From: Gemmatimonadales bacterium
Lineage (GTDB): Bacteria > Gemmatimonadota > Gemmatimonadetes > Palauibacterales > Palauibacteraceae
NCBI GenBank assembly: GCA_030636765.1
Contig: DAOVWI010000049.1
Coordinates: 1 to 13,680, forward strand
Direction of reading: 5' to 3'
DNA: 13,680 nucleotides
Of this stretch, positions 1 through 6,560 are shown in pieces. Within the stretch, counting starts at the first letter, position 1. Each line of letters opens with the position of its first letter. The notes beneath the pieces are model-generated. The model ran no database searches and was not told where the DNA came from. It saw only the letters and a program-made list of their open reading frames with translations. Position numbers and translations under genes: made by a program.

Positions 1-341
1 CCCTGTCGCGCCGGCTTGTACCGGAGCTCCGTCGCCCCGGCCACGGCGGCCGAGTCCAAGCCGCGGTGTCCACTGCTCCTCTCCACGGTGATCGAATCGA
101 CGATCCCGGTGCTGGAGATCCGGATCCTCAGCACCGTCTCGCCGCCGATCCGGTCGCGCCACGCATCGGGTGGATACTCGAACGGGAGCCGCTCGTTCAG
201 AAGCGTGGGCATGTGGAAGGCTTCGCCGCGCGCCCCGATCACCAGACCCCCGAGCGCCGGCCGCATCGTCTCGCTGCACCCCGTGGCTACGAGCGTGAGC
301 AGCACCCCGACCGCGCTCGCCCCGAGAACGGCGGAGCTCAC
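1..341 (-). CDS. TonB C-terminal domain protein, putative lipoprotein (3' end beyond window)
   Basis: The first 113 codons are visible; the gene runs off the window edge. The GTG start at 341-339 shares bases with the mutS stop TGA (340-338), a GTGA overlap that suggests translational coupling, with a GGAG sequence about 10 bases upstream. Residues 1-21 are a hydrophobic signal sequence ending in LVATGC, an imperfect lipobox (Ala at -3) with Cys22 as the possible lipidation site. From about residue 52 the sequence matches the TonB C-terminal fold: a YPPDAW segment, then GGETVLRIRIS, a turn STGIVDSITV, ERSSG, and LDSAAVAGATELRYKPA. TonB C-terminal domains contact outer-membrane receptors or periplasmic partners. 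This protein lacks the usual N-terminal transmembrane anchor and Pro-rich spacer; only about 30 residues separate Cys22 from the domain. It is therefore unlikely to be a classical energy-transducing TonB, and a small envelope lipoprotein with a TonB-like fold is more likely. Domain call good; lipidation and function inferred. Confidence 0.72.
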   Translation of the reverse strand, partial: MSSAVLGASAVGVLLTLVATGCSETMRPALGGLVIGARGEAFHMPTLLNERLPFEYPPDAWRDRIGGETVLRIRISSTGIVDSITVERSSGHRGLDSAAVAGATELRYKPARQ

Positions 342-2989
342 GCCTCGCGCTCTCCACCGGACGCGGCTTCTCCTGCCGAAAGGCGCTTGAGCTCGGCCAG
401 CTCGGTCAACGCCTCGATCGGCGTGATGCGCTCCGGGTCGAGTGAGGCCAGGCGTTCGAGAGCCCGCGACGGCTCCGCCGGGGTTGGCCGGCCCGTCGCC
501 CGCTCGGCCGGGGGGGGCTCGTCGAAGAGCGAGAACTGGTGGCGGGCACGGTCCCGGAGGCCGGCCAGCCGGCTCCCCATTCCGGTGGGACCGCCCTCCA
601 GCTCGTAGAGCACCTCGGCCGCGTGATCCAGCACCTCCCTCGGCAGGCCGGCCAGCCGCGCCACGTGGACTCCGTAGGAGCGATCACTTCCACCCGCCTC
701 CAGCCGGCGCAGGAAGACGATCTCGTCCCCATGCTCCCTGACGGCGACGTTCGCGGCGATCACGCCGGACAACAGGTCGGCGAGCTCGACCAGCTCGTGG
801 TAGTGGGTCGCGAAGATCGTTCGCGCCCCGATCCGGTCATGGATGAAGCGGGTGACCGCCCAGGCGATCGACACGCCGTCGTACGTGGACGTGCCCCTGC
901 CGATCTCGTCCAGCAAGACCAGGCTCCGCTCGGTAGCCGAGTTCAGGATCGTCGCCGTCTCGGTCATCTCCACCATGAACGTGCTCTGGCCGCGGGCCAG
1001 GCTGTCGGAGGCCCCCACCCGCGTGAACACGCGGTCGCACAGACCGATTCGCGCCCGGTCGGCCGGCACGAAGGAGCCGATCTGCGCCATGAGCACGATC
1101 AGGCCGACCTGCCGGAGGACGGTCGACTTTCCAGCCATGTTCGGGCCCGTGAGAACCATCACGAAGCCGTCCCGGTCGAGGGAGACATCGTTCGGGACGA
1201 AATCCTCCCGCGCCATCATCGTCTCGACCACCGGATGGCGTCCGCCCGCGATCTCCAGGCCGAACTCGTCGGCCACCTCGGGCCTGCAGTAGCCGTTGCG
1301 CTCCGCCACGTCGGCCAAGGCCGCCAGCACGTCGAGCTCCGCGACCCGGCCGGCGGTCTCCTGCACGCGCGCGACCTCGGCCCCGATTCGCTCACGCACC
1401 TCCCGATAGAGCCGGGTCTCCAGCTCGCCGATCCGCTCGTCGGCATCGACGATCTTCTCCTCCCACTCCTTGAGCTCCGGCGTGACAAAGCGCTCCGAAC
1501 CGGTCAGGGTCTGCCTTCGCTGGAAGTCCTCCGGCACGCGATCCAGGTTCGGCCGGGTGACGTCCAGGTAGTATCCAAAGACTTTGTTGTGCCCCACTTT
1601 GAGGCTGGAGATCCCCGTGCGTCGGCGCTCGCGCTCCTGCAGCGCCGCGATCCACTCCACGGCGCCATCCCGCACGCTCCGAAGCCCGTCGAGCTCCTCC
1701 GAGTAGCCCGAGCGGATCACACCTCCATCGGAGAGGGCCGCCGGTGCGTCCGGCGAAATCGCCTCCCCGATCAGGCTCTCCAGATCCGCCAGCGGATCGA
1801 GCCGTCGCGCCAGCTCGCCCGCGCGCCCATCCAGGGCCGAGGCGGCTTCCGCCAGCTCCGGCAGCTGCTTCAGAGAGCGCCCGAAGCCGACCAGCTCCCG
1901 GGGCGGCGCTCGGCCGGCGTTGATCCTGGTCGCCGAACGCTCCAGGTCACGGATCTTCCCGAGGTGTTCCCGCAGCGTCCGGCGGACGCGGCGCGCGTCG
2001 ACGAGCGAGGCCACCGCCTCCTGACGCCCGCCGATCTCAGAGAGATCGAGCAGCGGACGCAGCAGCCAGCGCCGGAGCAGGCGGCCGCCCATCGCGGTAC
2101 GCGTCCCGTCCAACACCTCGAGAAGCGTGGCGCCGCCATCCGCCCGAAGCGGTTCGACGAGCTCCAGGTTGCGGCGGGTCATCTCGTCGAGGTGCATCGT
2201 GCGCCCCGATCGCTGGACCGAGGGGGACCGGAGGTGCTCCAGGCCGGCGGGTCGCACCTCCTCGAGATACGCGACAAGGGCCCCTGCGGCGGCCACGATG
2301 TGACGGTCGGCGGAAGGCGAGAGGCCGAAGCCCTCGCTGCTCAGCACGCCGAAACGGCGGCGCAGGGCCTCCTCGCCGAAATCCCACTCGAACCGCCACG
2401 CCTCGCGCCGAGTCACGCTCCACGGTCCCTCCGGCACTCGCGCACGATCGGCAGCCACCAGCACCTCCGCCGGCTCCAGACGTGCGAGGGCGTCGGGCAG
2501 GTCGGCCGGAGTGCACTCCAGCAACTCGAACTCGCCGGTGGACAGATCTGCCGCGGCCACCCCGACGTGCTCCCGGCCGGCCAAGCAGGCCACGTAGTTG
2601 TTGCGCCGCGCGTGCAGGAGCACATCATCGATCGCAGTGCCGGGGGTGACCACCGCGACGACCTCTCTCTGCACCAGCCCCTCCGCCTCCGCGGCGCTCT
2701 CCACCTGGTCGCAGATCGCAACGCTCCGGCCCAGGCTCACCAGCCTGGGGAGATACTCGTCGAGCGCCCGGACGGGCACGCCGGCCAGCGGCACGTTCGC
2801 GCTCCCCCCGTTGTTTCGGCTCGTCAGGGTGATGCCGAGCAGGCGGCTCCCCTCCTCTGCATCCTCGAAGAACATCTCGTAGAAGTCGCCGACCCGGAAG
2901 AAGAGAATCGAGTCCCGGTGACGCGCCTTGATGTCCAGGTACTGCTGGATCAGGGGCGTGTTCGGAAGGTCGGAGGTCAGCCGCGGCAT
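338..2989 (-). CDS. mutS: DNA mismatch repair protein MutS
   Basis: Full-length 883-residue MutS1, the ATPase that recognises mispaired bases and recruits MutL in post-replicative repair. The mismatch-reading motif is intact: F36-Y-E38 within GDFYEMF, with Phe and Glu at the E. coli numbers. The connector and lever domains follow (about 120-560), including a conserved clamp segment around KVGHNKVFGYYLDVTRPN (464-481). The C-terminal ATPase has Walker A GPNMAGKST (615-623), the signature region RGQSTFMVEM (666-675), Walker B LVLLDE (690-695) followed by IGRGTST, and the H-loop FATHYHEL (726-733). QFSLF at 818-822 matches the beta-clamp-binding motif. The tail LDPERITPIEALTELAELKRL (850-870) resembles the E. 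coli tetramerisation segment. The ATG at 2989 has AGGGGG at 3004-2999, nine bases upstream. The gene lies 13 bases after the SPOR gene and overlaps the next gene by four bases. No key residue is missing. Confidence 0.98.
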   Translation of the reverse strand: MPRLTSDLPNTPLIQQYLDIKARHRDSILFFRVGDFYEMFFEDAEEGSRLLGITLTSRNNGGSANVPLAGVPVRALDEYLPRLVSLGRSVAICDQVESAAEAEGLVQREVVAVVTPGTAIDDVLLHARRNNYVACLAGREHVGVAAADLSTGEFELLECTPADLPDALARLEPAEVLVAADRARVPEGPWSVTRREAWRFEWDFGEEALRRRFGVLSSEGFGLSPSADRHIVAAAGALVAYLEEVRPAGLEHLRSPSVQRSGRTMHLDEMTRRNLELVEPLRADGGATLLEVLDGTRTAMGGRLLRRWLLRPLLDLSEIGGRQEAVASLVDARRVRRTLREHLGKIRDLERSATRINAGRAPPRELVGFGRSLKQLPELAEAASALDGRAGELARRLDPLADLESLIGEAISPDAPAALSDGGVIRSGYSEELDGLRSVRDGAVEWIAALQERERRRTGISSLKVGHNKVFGYYLDVTRPNLDRVPEDFQRRQTLTGSERFVTPELKEWEEKIVDADERIGELETRLYREVRERIGAEVARVQETAGRVAELDVLAALADVAERNGYCRPEVADEFGLEIAGGRHPVVETMMAREDFVPNDVSLDRDGFVMVLTGPNMAGKSTVLRQVGLIVLMAQIGSFVPADRARIGLCDRVFTRVGASDSLARGQSTFMVEMTETATILNSATERSLVLLDEIGRGTSTYDGVSIAWAVTRFIHDRIGARTIFATHYHELVELADLLSGVIAANVAVREHGDEIVFLRRLEAGGSDRSYGVHVARLAGLPREVLDHAAEVLYELEGGPTGMGSRLAGLRDRARHQFSLFDEPPPAERATGRPTPAEPSRALERLASLDPERITPIEALTELAELKRLSAGEAASGGEREA

Positions 2990-3002
2990 CGTCGTCGACC
3001 CC

Positions 3003-3824
3003 CTATGAGGAGCCCGCGGGGTTGGCGGCCAGCACGACGACGGCCTCGAAGCCCCGCTGGCGGAGCCGCTCAGCGTAGCGCGCGGCCGAGGTCATGTGCA
3101 CGAAGCGACCGGTACGCACACGGTGGAGCCCATCGCCGGCGCGCGGCATCACGTGGGCGGTGAATCCGGCTTCCTCGACGCGAGCGCGCAATGTCTCGGC
3201 GCCCGACTGCGCGCCGAACGCGCCAAGCTGAACGGCGAAGAGCTGGCTTCCCGGATCGCACGAAGCCCGCGCCTCCCGGACGGCCCCTCCGGACCCCGCC
3301 TCTCCCGGAGCCGCTCGACTCCACGCCTCGCACGCTGCTTCGAGGTCTCCCAGCACTTCCAGCGCGTGGCCCGTCCACAGCCACGACTCCGCCGTGCGCG
3401 GATCGCCGGGGTAACTCGTCCTCAGGCGCTCGAGATCCGCCAGCGCCCTCTCCGGGTCGCCGCGAAGAAGACGCAGCTGAGCCAGACGCAGCCGCGCCCC
3501 GGGCTCGAACGCGGAGCCGCCCTCGATCGCGACCCACACGTAATCCACCTCGGCGGAGTCGGGATCGGCGCTGAGCCGGGCGCGGAGGAACCGTGCCCAC
3601 GCAGCCTCCTCTCCCTCCGGCGCTGGGCCGGAAGCGTACCAGACGCCCAGAGCCTCCCTCGCCTCCGGCACGCGGCCGGAATCCGCGAGGGCCTGAATCC
3701 GGGCCAACTCGACCCGCCTCGGCGTCGCCGCTGCCTGCGCGCGAAGCCCCCCGGCGGACGCGATGGCCGCCGTCAGAGCGACCAGGCAGAGGCGGGTCGG
3801 CCGCGGGCGCCTGGTGAGGATCAC
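3003..3824 (-). CDS. Secreted TPR-like protein with C-terminal SPOR domain
   Basis: Start taken as GTG at 3824, which overlaps the holA stop (TGA 3823-3821). It gives 273 residues with a clean signal peptide: basic RRPRPTR, hydrophobic LCLVALTAAIASA, and a likely cut after GLRA (residue 29). A longer in-frame start at 3959 would bury the signal peptide behind 45 residues of holA overlap and is disfavoured. Residues about 38-170 are helical and TPR-like (for example LRLAQLRLLRGDPERALADL and an ESWLWTGHALEVLGDLEAA stretch). Residues about 192-267 are a SPOR domain, starting QLFAVQLGAFG and ending in RFVHMTSAARYAERLRQRGFEAVVV. SPOR domains bind denuded glycan strands of septal peptidoglycan, so a periplasmic or outer-membrane-facing role in cell division or wall remodelling is likely. 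No lipobox is seen. It lies between holA and mutS and is probably co-transcribed with both. Domain call firm; partner unknown. Confidence 0.87.
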   Translation of the reverse strand: MILTRRPRPTRLCLVALTAAIASAGGLRAQAAATPRRVELARIQALADSGRVPEAREALGVWYASGPAPEGEEAAWARFLRARLSADPDSAEVDYVWVAIEGGSAFEPGARLRLAQLRLLRGDPERALADLERLRTSYPGDPRTAESWLWTGHALEVLGDLEAACEAWSRAAPGEAGSGGAVREARASCDPGSQLFAVQLGAFGAQSGAETLRARVEEAGFTAHVMPRAGDGLHRVRTGRFVHMTSAARYAERLRQRGFEAVVVLAANPAGSS

Positions 3825-4843
3825 GCGCCGGCCTCCCCGGCGAGCCGAAGCGAGTGGAGAAGCTCCTCGAGGACGGCCCGATCGCTCACCCCCGATTTCG
3901 CACGCCAATCGGCTCTGCGCATCAGGCCAAGCGCGCTCTCCAGCTCCTCGCCGGTCCATCCCCGAGCCTGCCGCTCAAAGTTCCGGGCCTTCCACTTCAG
4001 GTACGACTTGCCGGCTTCGCCCAGGGCTCGGCTCAGCAGGCCGGCGCCACCCTCGGCCGCCACTCCCAGACAGAGGTGCTGATCGATCATGGCGGCGAGC
4101 AGCCCGACGGCCGTCTCCCGGCTGTCGGAGAGCAGGGACGGAAGCGACGCGAGCGCGGCCGGGTACTGCCGTGACGCCACGAGGTCGAGCCACCCCCATC
4201 GGTTGACGCGACGCACGTTGGGCACGAGGTCCCGGACCACGTCGAGAGAGACCCGCCCATCCTGGACGGCATGACGGAGCTTCTCCAGCTCGCTCTCCAG
4301 CAACCCGAGCTCGGGCCCGACCGCATCGGCCAGCGCCTGCGCCGCGTCCTCCGTGAGCTCGTAGCCGTGGCCGCTTCGCGCGCGCTCCAGGAGCCATCCG
4401 GGCAGCTCCTCCTCCCGCGGTATCCGCCACTCGTAGCGCCGGCACCGCCGGGAGATCCGGTCGAGGGTCTTCTCCGCCTTCTTCCCCGAGGCAGGCCCCG
4501 CCGTGATCACGAAAGTGAGCCTGTCCGGCAAGACGTCGAGCACCGCTTCGACGACCTTCGCAGCGGCGGCTCCCAGCTCCTGGGCCTCCGTGAGCACCAC
4601 CACGCGACGCTCGGCCAACATCGGGGGCGTGTGGAGGGCACCCGCGAGCGAATCGGCATCCACCTCGTCGGCCCGAAACCGATCCAGGTTGAAATCGCCG
4701 GTTGCCGGATCCAGCGCGCTCTCGACGATGCGGCGCATGGCCGAGTCTCGCTGCTGGGGGGCGTCGCCGAACAAGAAAAAAGCGCCTTCCACATCGCCGC
4801 GGCCAAGCGCCTTCTCCAACTCGCTATCCGGCGGCAGGGCCAT
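3821..4843 (-). CDS. holA: DNA polymerase III, delta subunit
   Basis: Delta is the clamp-loader subunit that opens the beta sliding clamp. From the ATG at 4843 the protein has 340 residues, the usual length for the family. Family features include ALGRGDVEGAFFLFGD (residues 11-27), FNLDRFRADEVD (51-62), TPPMLAERRVVVLTEA (72-87) and FVITAG (111-116). No Walker A is present, as expected, because delta is a non-ATPase AAA+ relative. By alignment with E. coli delta, where Leu73/Phe74 wedge into the clamp, the equivalents here would be Met75/Leu76; this is inference. The C-terminal collar domain runs from about 200 to 340 (NRWGWLDLVASRQYPAAL onward). An alternative in-frame GTG at 4900 adds 19 residues that resemble nothing in the family; CAGGA precedes it, while the ATG at 4843 has only a weak Shine-Dalgarno sequence. 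The stop overlaps the SPOR gene start (GTGA). It is the first gene of the holA-SPOR-mutS-TonB cluster. Confidence 0.92.
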   Translation of the reverse strand: MALPPDSELEKALGRGDVEGAFFLFGDAPQQRDSAMRRIVESALDPATGDFNLDRFRADEVDADSLAGALHTPPMLAERRVVVLTEAQELGAAAAKVVEAVLDVLPDRLTFVITAGPASGKKAEKTLDRISRRCRRYEWRIPREEELPGWLLERARSGHGYELTEDAAQALADAVGPELGLLESELEKLRHAVQDGRVSLDVVRDLVPNVRRVNRWGWLDLVASRQYPAALASLPSLLSDSRETAVGLLAAMIDQHLCLGVAAEGGAGLLSRALGEAGKSYLKWKARNFERQARGWTGEELESALGLMRRADWRAKSGVSDRAVLEELLHSLRLAGEAGA

Positions 4844-4931
4844 CGGGGCTTCGATCGTGCTGTGGGTGAGGGACCGTGAGGCTCGAAACCACCGACCCAC
4901 CGGTCCTGCCGGCGCGTCCAGGAGGCCGCTG

Positions 4932-4947
4932 AAAAACCCCGGCGGGG
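4932..4947 (-). terminator. Short intrinsic terminator after the anti-sigma gene (candidate)
   Basis: Directly after the TAG stop at 4950-4948 the minus strand reads CCCC-GCC-GGGG followed by TTTTT. This is a 4-bp all-GC stem (4947-4944 with 4940-4937), a 3-base loop and a five-T tract (4936-4932). The placement is right for a terminator separating the anti-sigma gene from holA, but the stem is short and may allow readthrough. Confidence 0.42.
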
Positions 4948-5550
4948 CTAGCGCCGCGAATCGCCCTCTCGGGACGAGATTCCCGTCTGCAGAAGGGCCG
5001 GATCAAATATCTTGTCACGCGGCAACCAGATCGCGGTCTCCACGCTCGGCACGGCGGCTCCCCGGTAGACACCGATTCCCTGGTAGAGCACAGCTCCCTG
5101 GTAGAGCACCGCTCTCTGGTAGACGACCGGAGTGACGAAGGGGCCGTTGCTGAACAGGGATGGGACCTCCGTTGCGGGCGCGGGCGCGCTGACGGACACC
5201 GGCGCCAACTCCACCTCGACGGGGATGCGGCTCGCGAACGGAAGCCACACGATCGCCAGCAGGCCGACCGCCGCCACCGCGACAAGCGCCGCGCTTCCGC
5301 CGGGACGGGCGCCGAGCACGGCGTGATCATCGATGTGGTAGAGCCGGTGCCGAAGGCGGGGGATAAAGTCGGGCGAGGCATCGGGTCGCGGTAGCTCCCG
5401 GAACAAGTGGGTGCCCTGCTTGACCACCCGGTCGTACCGAGCGCAGGCTCGACAACGTTCGAGGTGGAGCTCGAAACGTCGATGGTCTTGAGACGTTTCA
5501 AGACCGTCCAGCCAATCGGAGTAGCCCTTGAGAAAATCCTCGCAATCCAT
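4948..5550 (-). CDS. Zinc-finger membrane anti-sigma factor with hexapeptide repeats
   Basis: A 200-residue protein with a cytoplasmic zinc-binding anti-sigma (ZAS) motif, H29-x3-C33-x2-C36, in HLERCRACARYD. One transmembrane helix follows at about 86-106 (SAALVAVAAVGLLAIVWLPFA), then an extracytoplasmic tail of about 93 residues. ZAS proteins hold an ECF sigma factor inactive at the membrane until an envelope signal releases it. The natural partner is the sigma gene just upstream on the same strand. The tail carries degenerate six-residue repeats at 142-165 (VVYQRA, VLYQGA, VLYQGI, GVYRGA), encoded by 18-bp DNA repeats, and is probably a surface-exposed or beta-forming strip; its role is unknown. 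The ATG at 5550 is preceded by TAGGT with short spacing. The gene is separated from sigma by 208 bp including a strong terminator, which is unusual for such a pair. A degenerate ZAS-fold protein that does not bind the neighbouring sigma is the alternative. Confidence 0.82.
   Translation of the reverse strand: MDCEDFLKGYSDWLDGLETSQDHRRFELHLERCRACARYDRVVKQGTHLFRELPRPDASPDFIPRLRHRLYHIDDHAVLGARPGGSAALVAVAAVGLLAIVWLPFASRIPVEVELAPVSVSAPAPATEVPSLFSNGPFVTPVVYQRAVLYQGAVLYQGIGVYRGAAVPSVETAIWLPRDKIFDPALLQTGISSREGDSRR
5064..5117. repeat. Three 18-bp tandem repeats inside the anti-sigma gene
   Basis: Units at 5064-5081, 5082-5099 and 5100-5117 each begin GGTAGA and end in TCCCT or TCTCT; a fourth partial copy (GGTAGACGACC) starts at 5118. 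The 18-bp period is six codons, so the array encodes in-frame Val/Leu-Tyr-Gln-Gly/Arg-Ala repeats on the minus strand. The second and third units are nearly identical, which suggests fairly recent duplication by slippage. Confidence 0.8.
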
Positions 5551-5660
5551 CGCGACCTACCCTTGCTCTCCCGCGGGCGCGAGCGCCCTCGCAGAACCGT
5601 CCCGACCTCTTCGCAGAAGTGCCGGACCAACATGTCTACGGTCTTGGGAACCGGCGGGTT

Positions 5661-5687
5661 CTTACTCGTGTGGGTAGGGGGTGTTCC
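5661..5687 (-). promoter_or_regulatory. Candidate promoter for the anti-sigma gene
   Basis: On the minus strand, GGAAC (5687-5683) lies 17 bases before GTAAG (5665-5661). GGAAC is the classic -35 element of ECF sigma factors, and the position just after the sigma terminator and about 110 bases before the anti-sigma ATG would let the gene be transcribed on its own. The -10 element does not match a known consensus well, so this is a weak call. Confidence 0.22.
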
Positions 5688-5692
5688 ACGAT

Positions 5693-5718
5693 AAAAAGGG
5701 CGGCCTTCGAGGCCGCCC
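5693..5718 (-). terminator. Rho-independent terminator after the sigma factor gene
   Basis: A perfect 8-bp GC-rich stem, GGGCGGCC (5698-5705) with GGCCGCCC (5711-5718), encloses a 5-base loop and is followed on the minus strand by TTTTT (5697-5693). It lies about 40 bases past the sigma stop codon at 5759. This is a textbook intrinsic terminator and it separates sigma from the anti-sigma gene. Confidence 0.88.
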
Positions 5719-5758
5719 CTCCACGATCTGGCGGTATGCCGGCGTCCGGCCCGTCACG

Positions 5759-6454
5759 CTACTCGAGCATGGGAGCTATGATGCCCGCGAACTTGTTCCG
5801 TGCCCGATTCAGCCGGGACTTCACGGTGCCCAGCGTCACGCCCGTGATCTCGGAGATTTCGTCGTAGGTCTTCCCCTCCATCTCTCGGAGCACGAAGACC
5901 ACGCGGTGATGCTCCGGCAGCTCCTCAACCGCCTTCTCCACCTGCGCGCGAAGATGCCGCTTCCGGAAGAGATCGTCCGGCGCGTACGAGCGGTCCTCCC
6001 ACTGCAGCGGGCGATGGTCGGCGTCCCAGTTCTTCTTGATGGCCTGGAACAGCACCATCGGATTGCGCGAGCGGTTGCGCAGCTCGTTCTTCGCCAGATT
6101 GCTCGCGATCGTATAGATCCAGGTCGAGAACTTCTTCGTCGGGTCGAAGCGATGCAGGTGCCGGTACACCCGCACGAAGGTCTCCTGAACCAGGTCCTCC
6201 GAGCGGTCCCGGTCTCCGATCGTCCTGTATATGAAGTTGAGCAGCCGGTCCTGATATCGCCCAACCAGCTCCTCGAACGCAAAGCGCTGGCCCTCCAGGT
6301 ACCTGGCCACGAGCTCGGCGTCGCTCAGCTCCTTGAGCGCGCGCCTGGGCTGCTGCTCCCCCTTGACCTGCTGGACCGCAAGCGAGTTCGGCATCCGCAC
6401 AATCCTCTCTCCGTCGCCCGCCGGTCGGCGGGCCGATCCATCTATGTCCGACAT
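5759..6454 (-). CDS. RNA polymerase ECF-type sigma-70 family sigma factor
   Basis: From the ATG at 6454 the protein has 231 residues with the two-domain ECF layout. Region 2 (about 44-130) carries LSDAELVARYLEG, FEELVGRYQDRLLNFIYRTIG, the DLVQETFVRVYRHLHRF core (from residue 87) and FSTWIYTIASNLAKNELRNR (109-128), which bind core polymerase and the -10 element. Region 4 (about 168-222) has LPEHHRVVFVLREMEGKTYDE followed by the helix-turn-helix ISEITGVTLGTVKSRLNRAR, which reads the -35 element. A linker of about 40 residues (NPMVLFQAIKKNWDADHRPL onward) joins them. Two starts are plausible: ATG 6454 with GGAG five bases upstream, and ATG 6394 with AGAGAGGA eight bases upstream (211 residues). 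The shorter form loses nothing conserved. Further extension to 6574 runs through promoter-like sequence and is rejected. The likely partner is the zinc-finger membrane protein downstream. Family call very firm; regulon unknown. Confidence 0.93.
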   Translation of the reverse strand: MSDIDGSARRPAGDGERIVRMPNSLAVQQVKGEQQPRRALKELSDAELVARYLEGQRFAFEELVGRYQDRLLNFIYRTIGDRDRSEDLVQETFVRVYRHLHRFDPTKKFSTWIYTIASNLAKNELRNRSRNPMVLFQAIKKNWDADHRPLQWEDRSYAPDDLFRKRHLRAQVEKAVEELPEHHRVVFVLREMEGKTYDEISEITGVTLGTVKSRLNRARNKFAGIIAPMLE

Positions 6455-6488
6455 CGGGTCTCCAACACTGCCAAAACGGCTCCTGCGT

Positions 6489-6532
6489 CCCCTACCCACT
6501 CTATAGGACGCATAAGCGTCACTGTTTGTCAC
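6489..6532 (-). promoter_or_regulatory. Putative promoter and operator region upstream of the sigma gene
   Basis: This AT-richer patch lies between the Nudix and sigma genes. On the minus strand it holds TATAGA (6505-6500), a -10-like element that would give a leader of roughly 40 bases before ATG 6454. Abutting it is an inverted repeat GACGC-ATAA-GCGTC (6507-6520), and beyond that two GTGAC direct repeats exactly 10 bp apart (GTCAC on plus at 6518-6522 and 6528-6532). No good -35 hexamer is found at 16-18 bp. The arrangement looks like a regulated promoter, but it is read by eye only. Confidence 0.33.
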
Positions 6533-6560
6533 ATCGGGCCCGCAGCACCCAATCCCCCGC

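Noticed and set aside
539..3163. A very long open frame (874 codons) on the plus strand opposite mutS
   Set aside because: It is exactly antisense to a complete, motif-perfect MutS. Its product is His/Arg/Gln-rich with no recognisable domain, as expected for the reverse of a GC-rich coding gene with strong third-position bias.
4824..5633. A longer minus-strand frame (269 codons) overlapping the anti-sigma gene
   Set aside because: The anti-sigma frame shows a ZAS motif and a transmembrane helix; this alternative frame gives Arg/Ser-rich sequence and runs past the terminator into holA.
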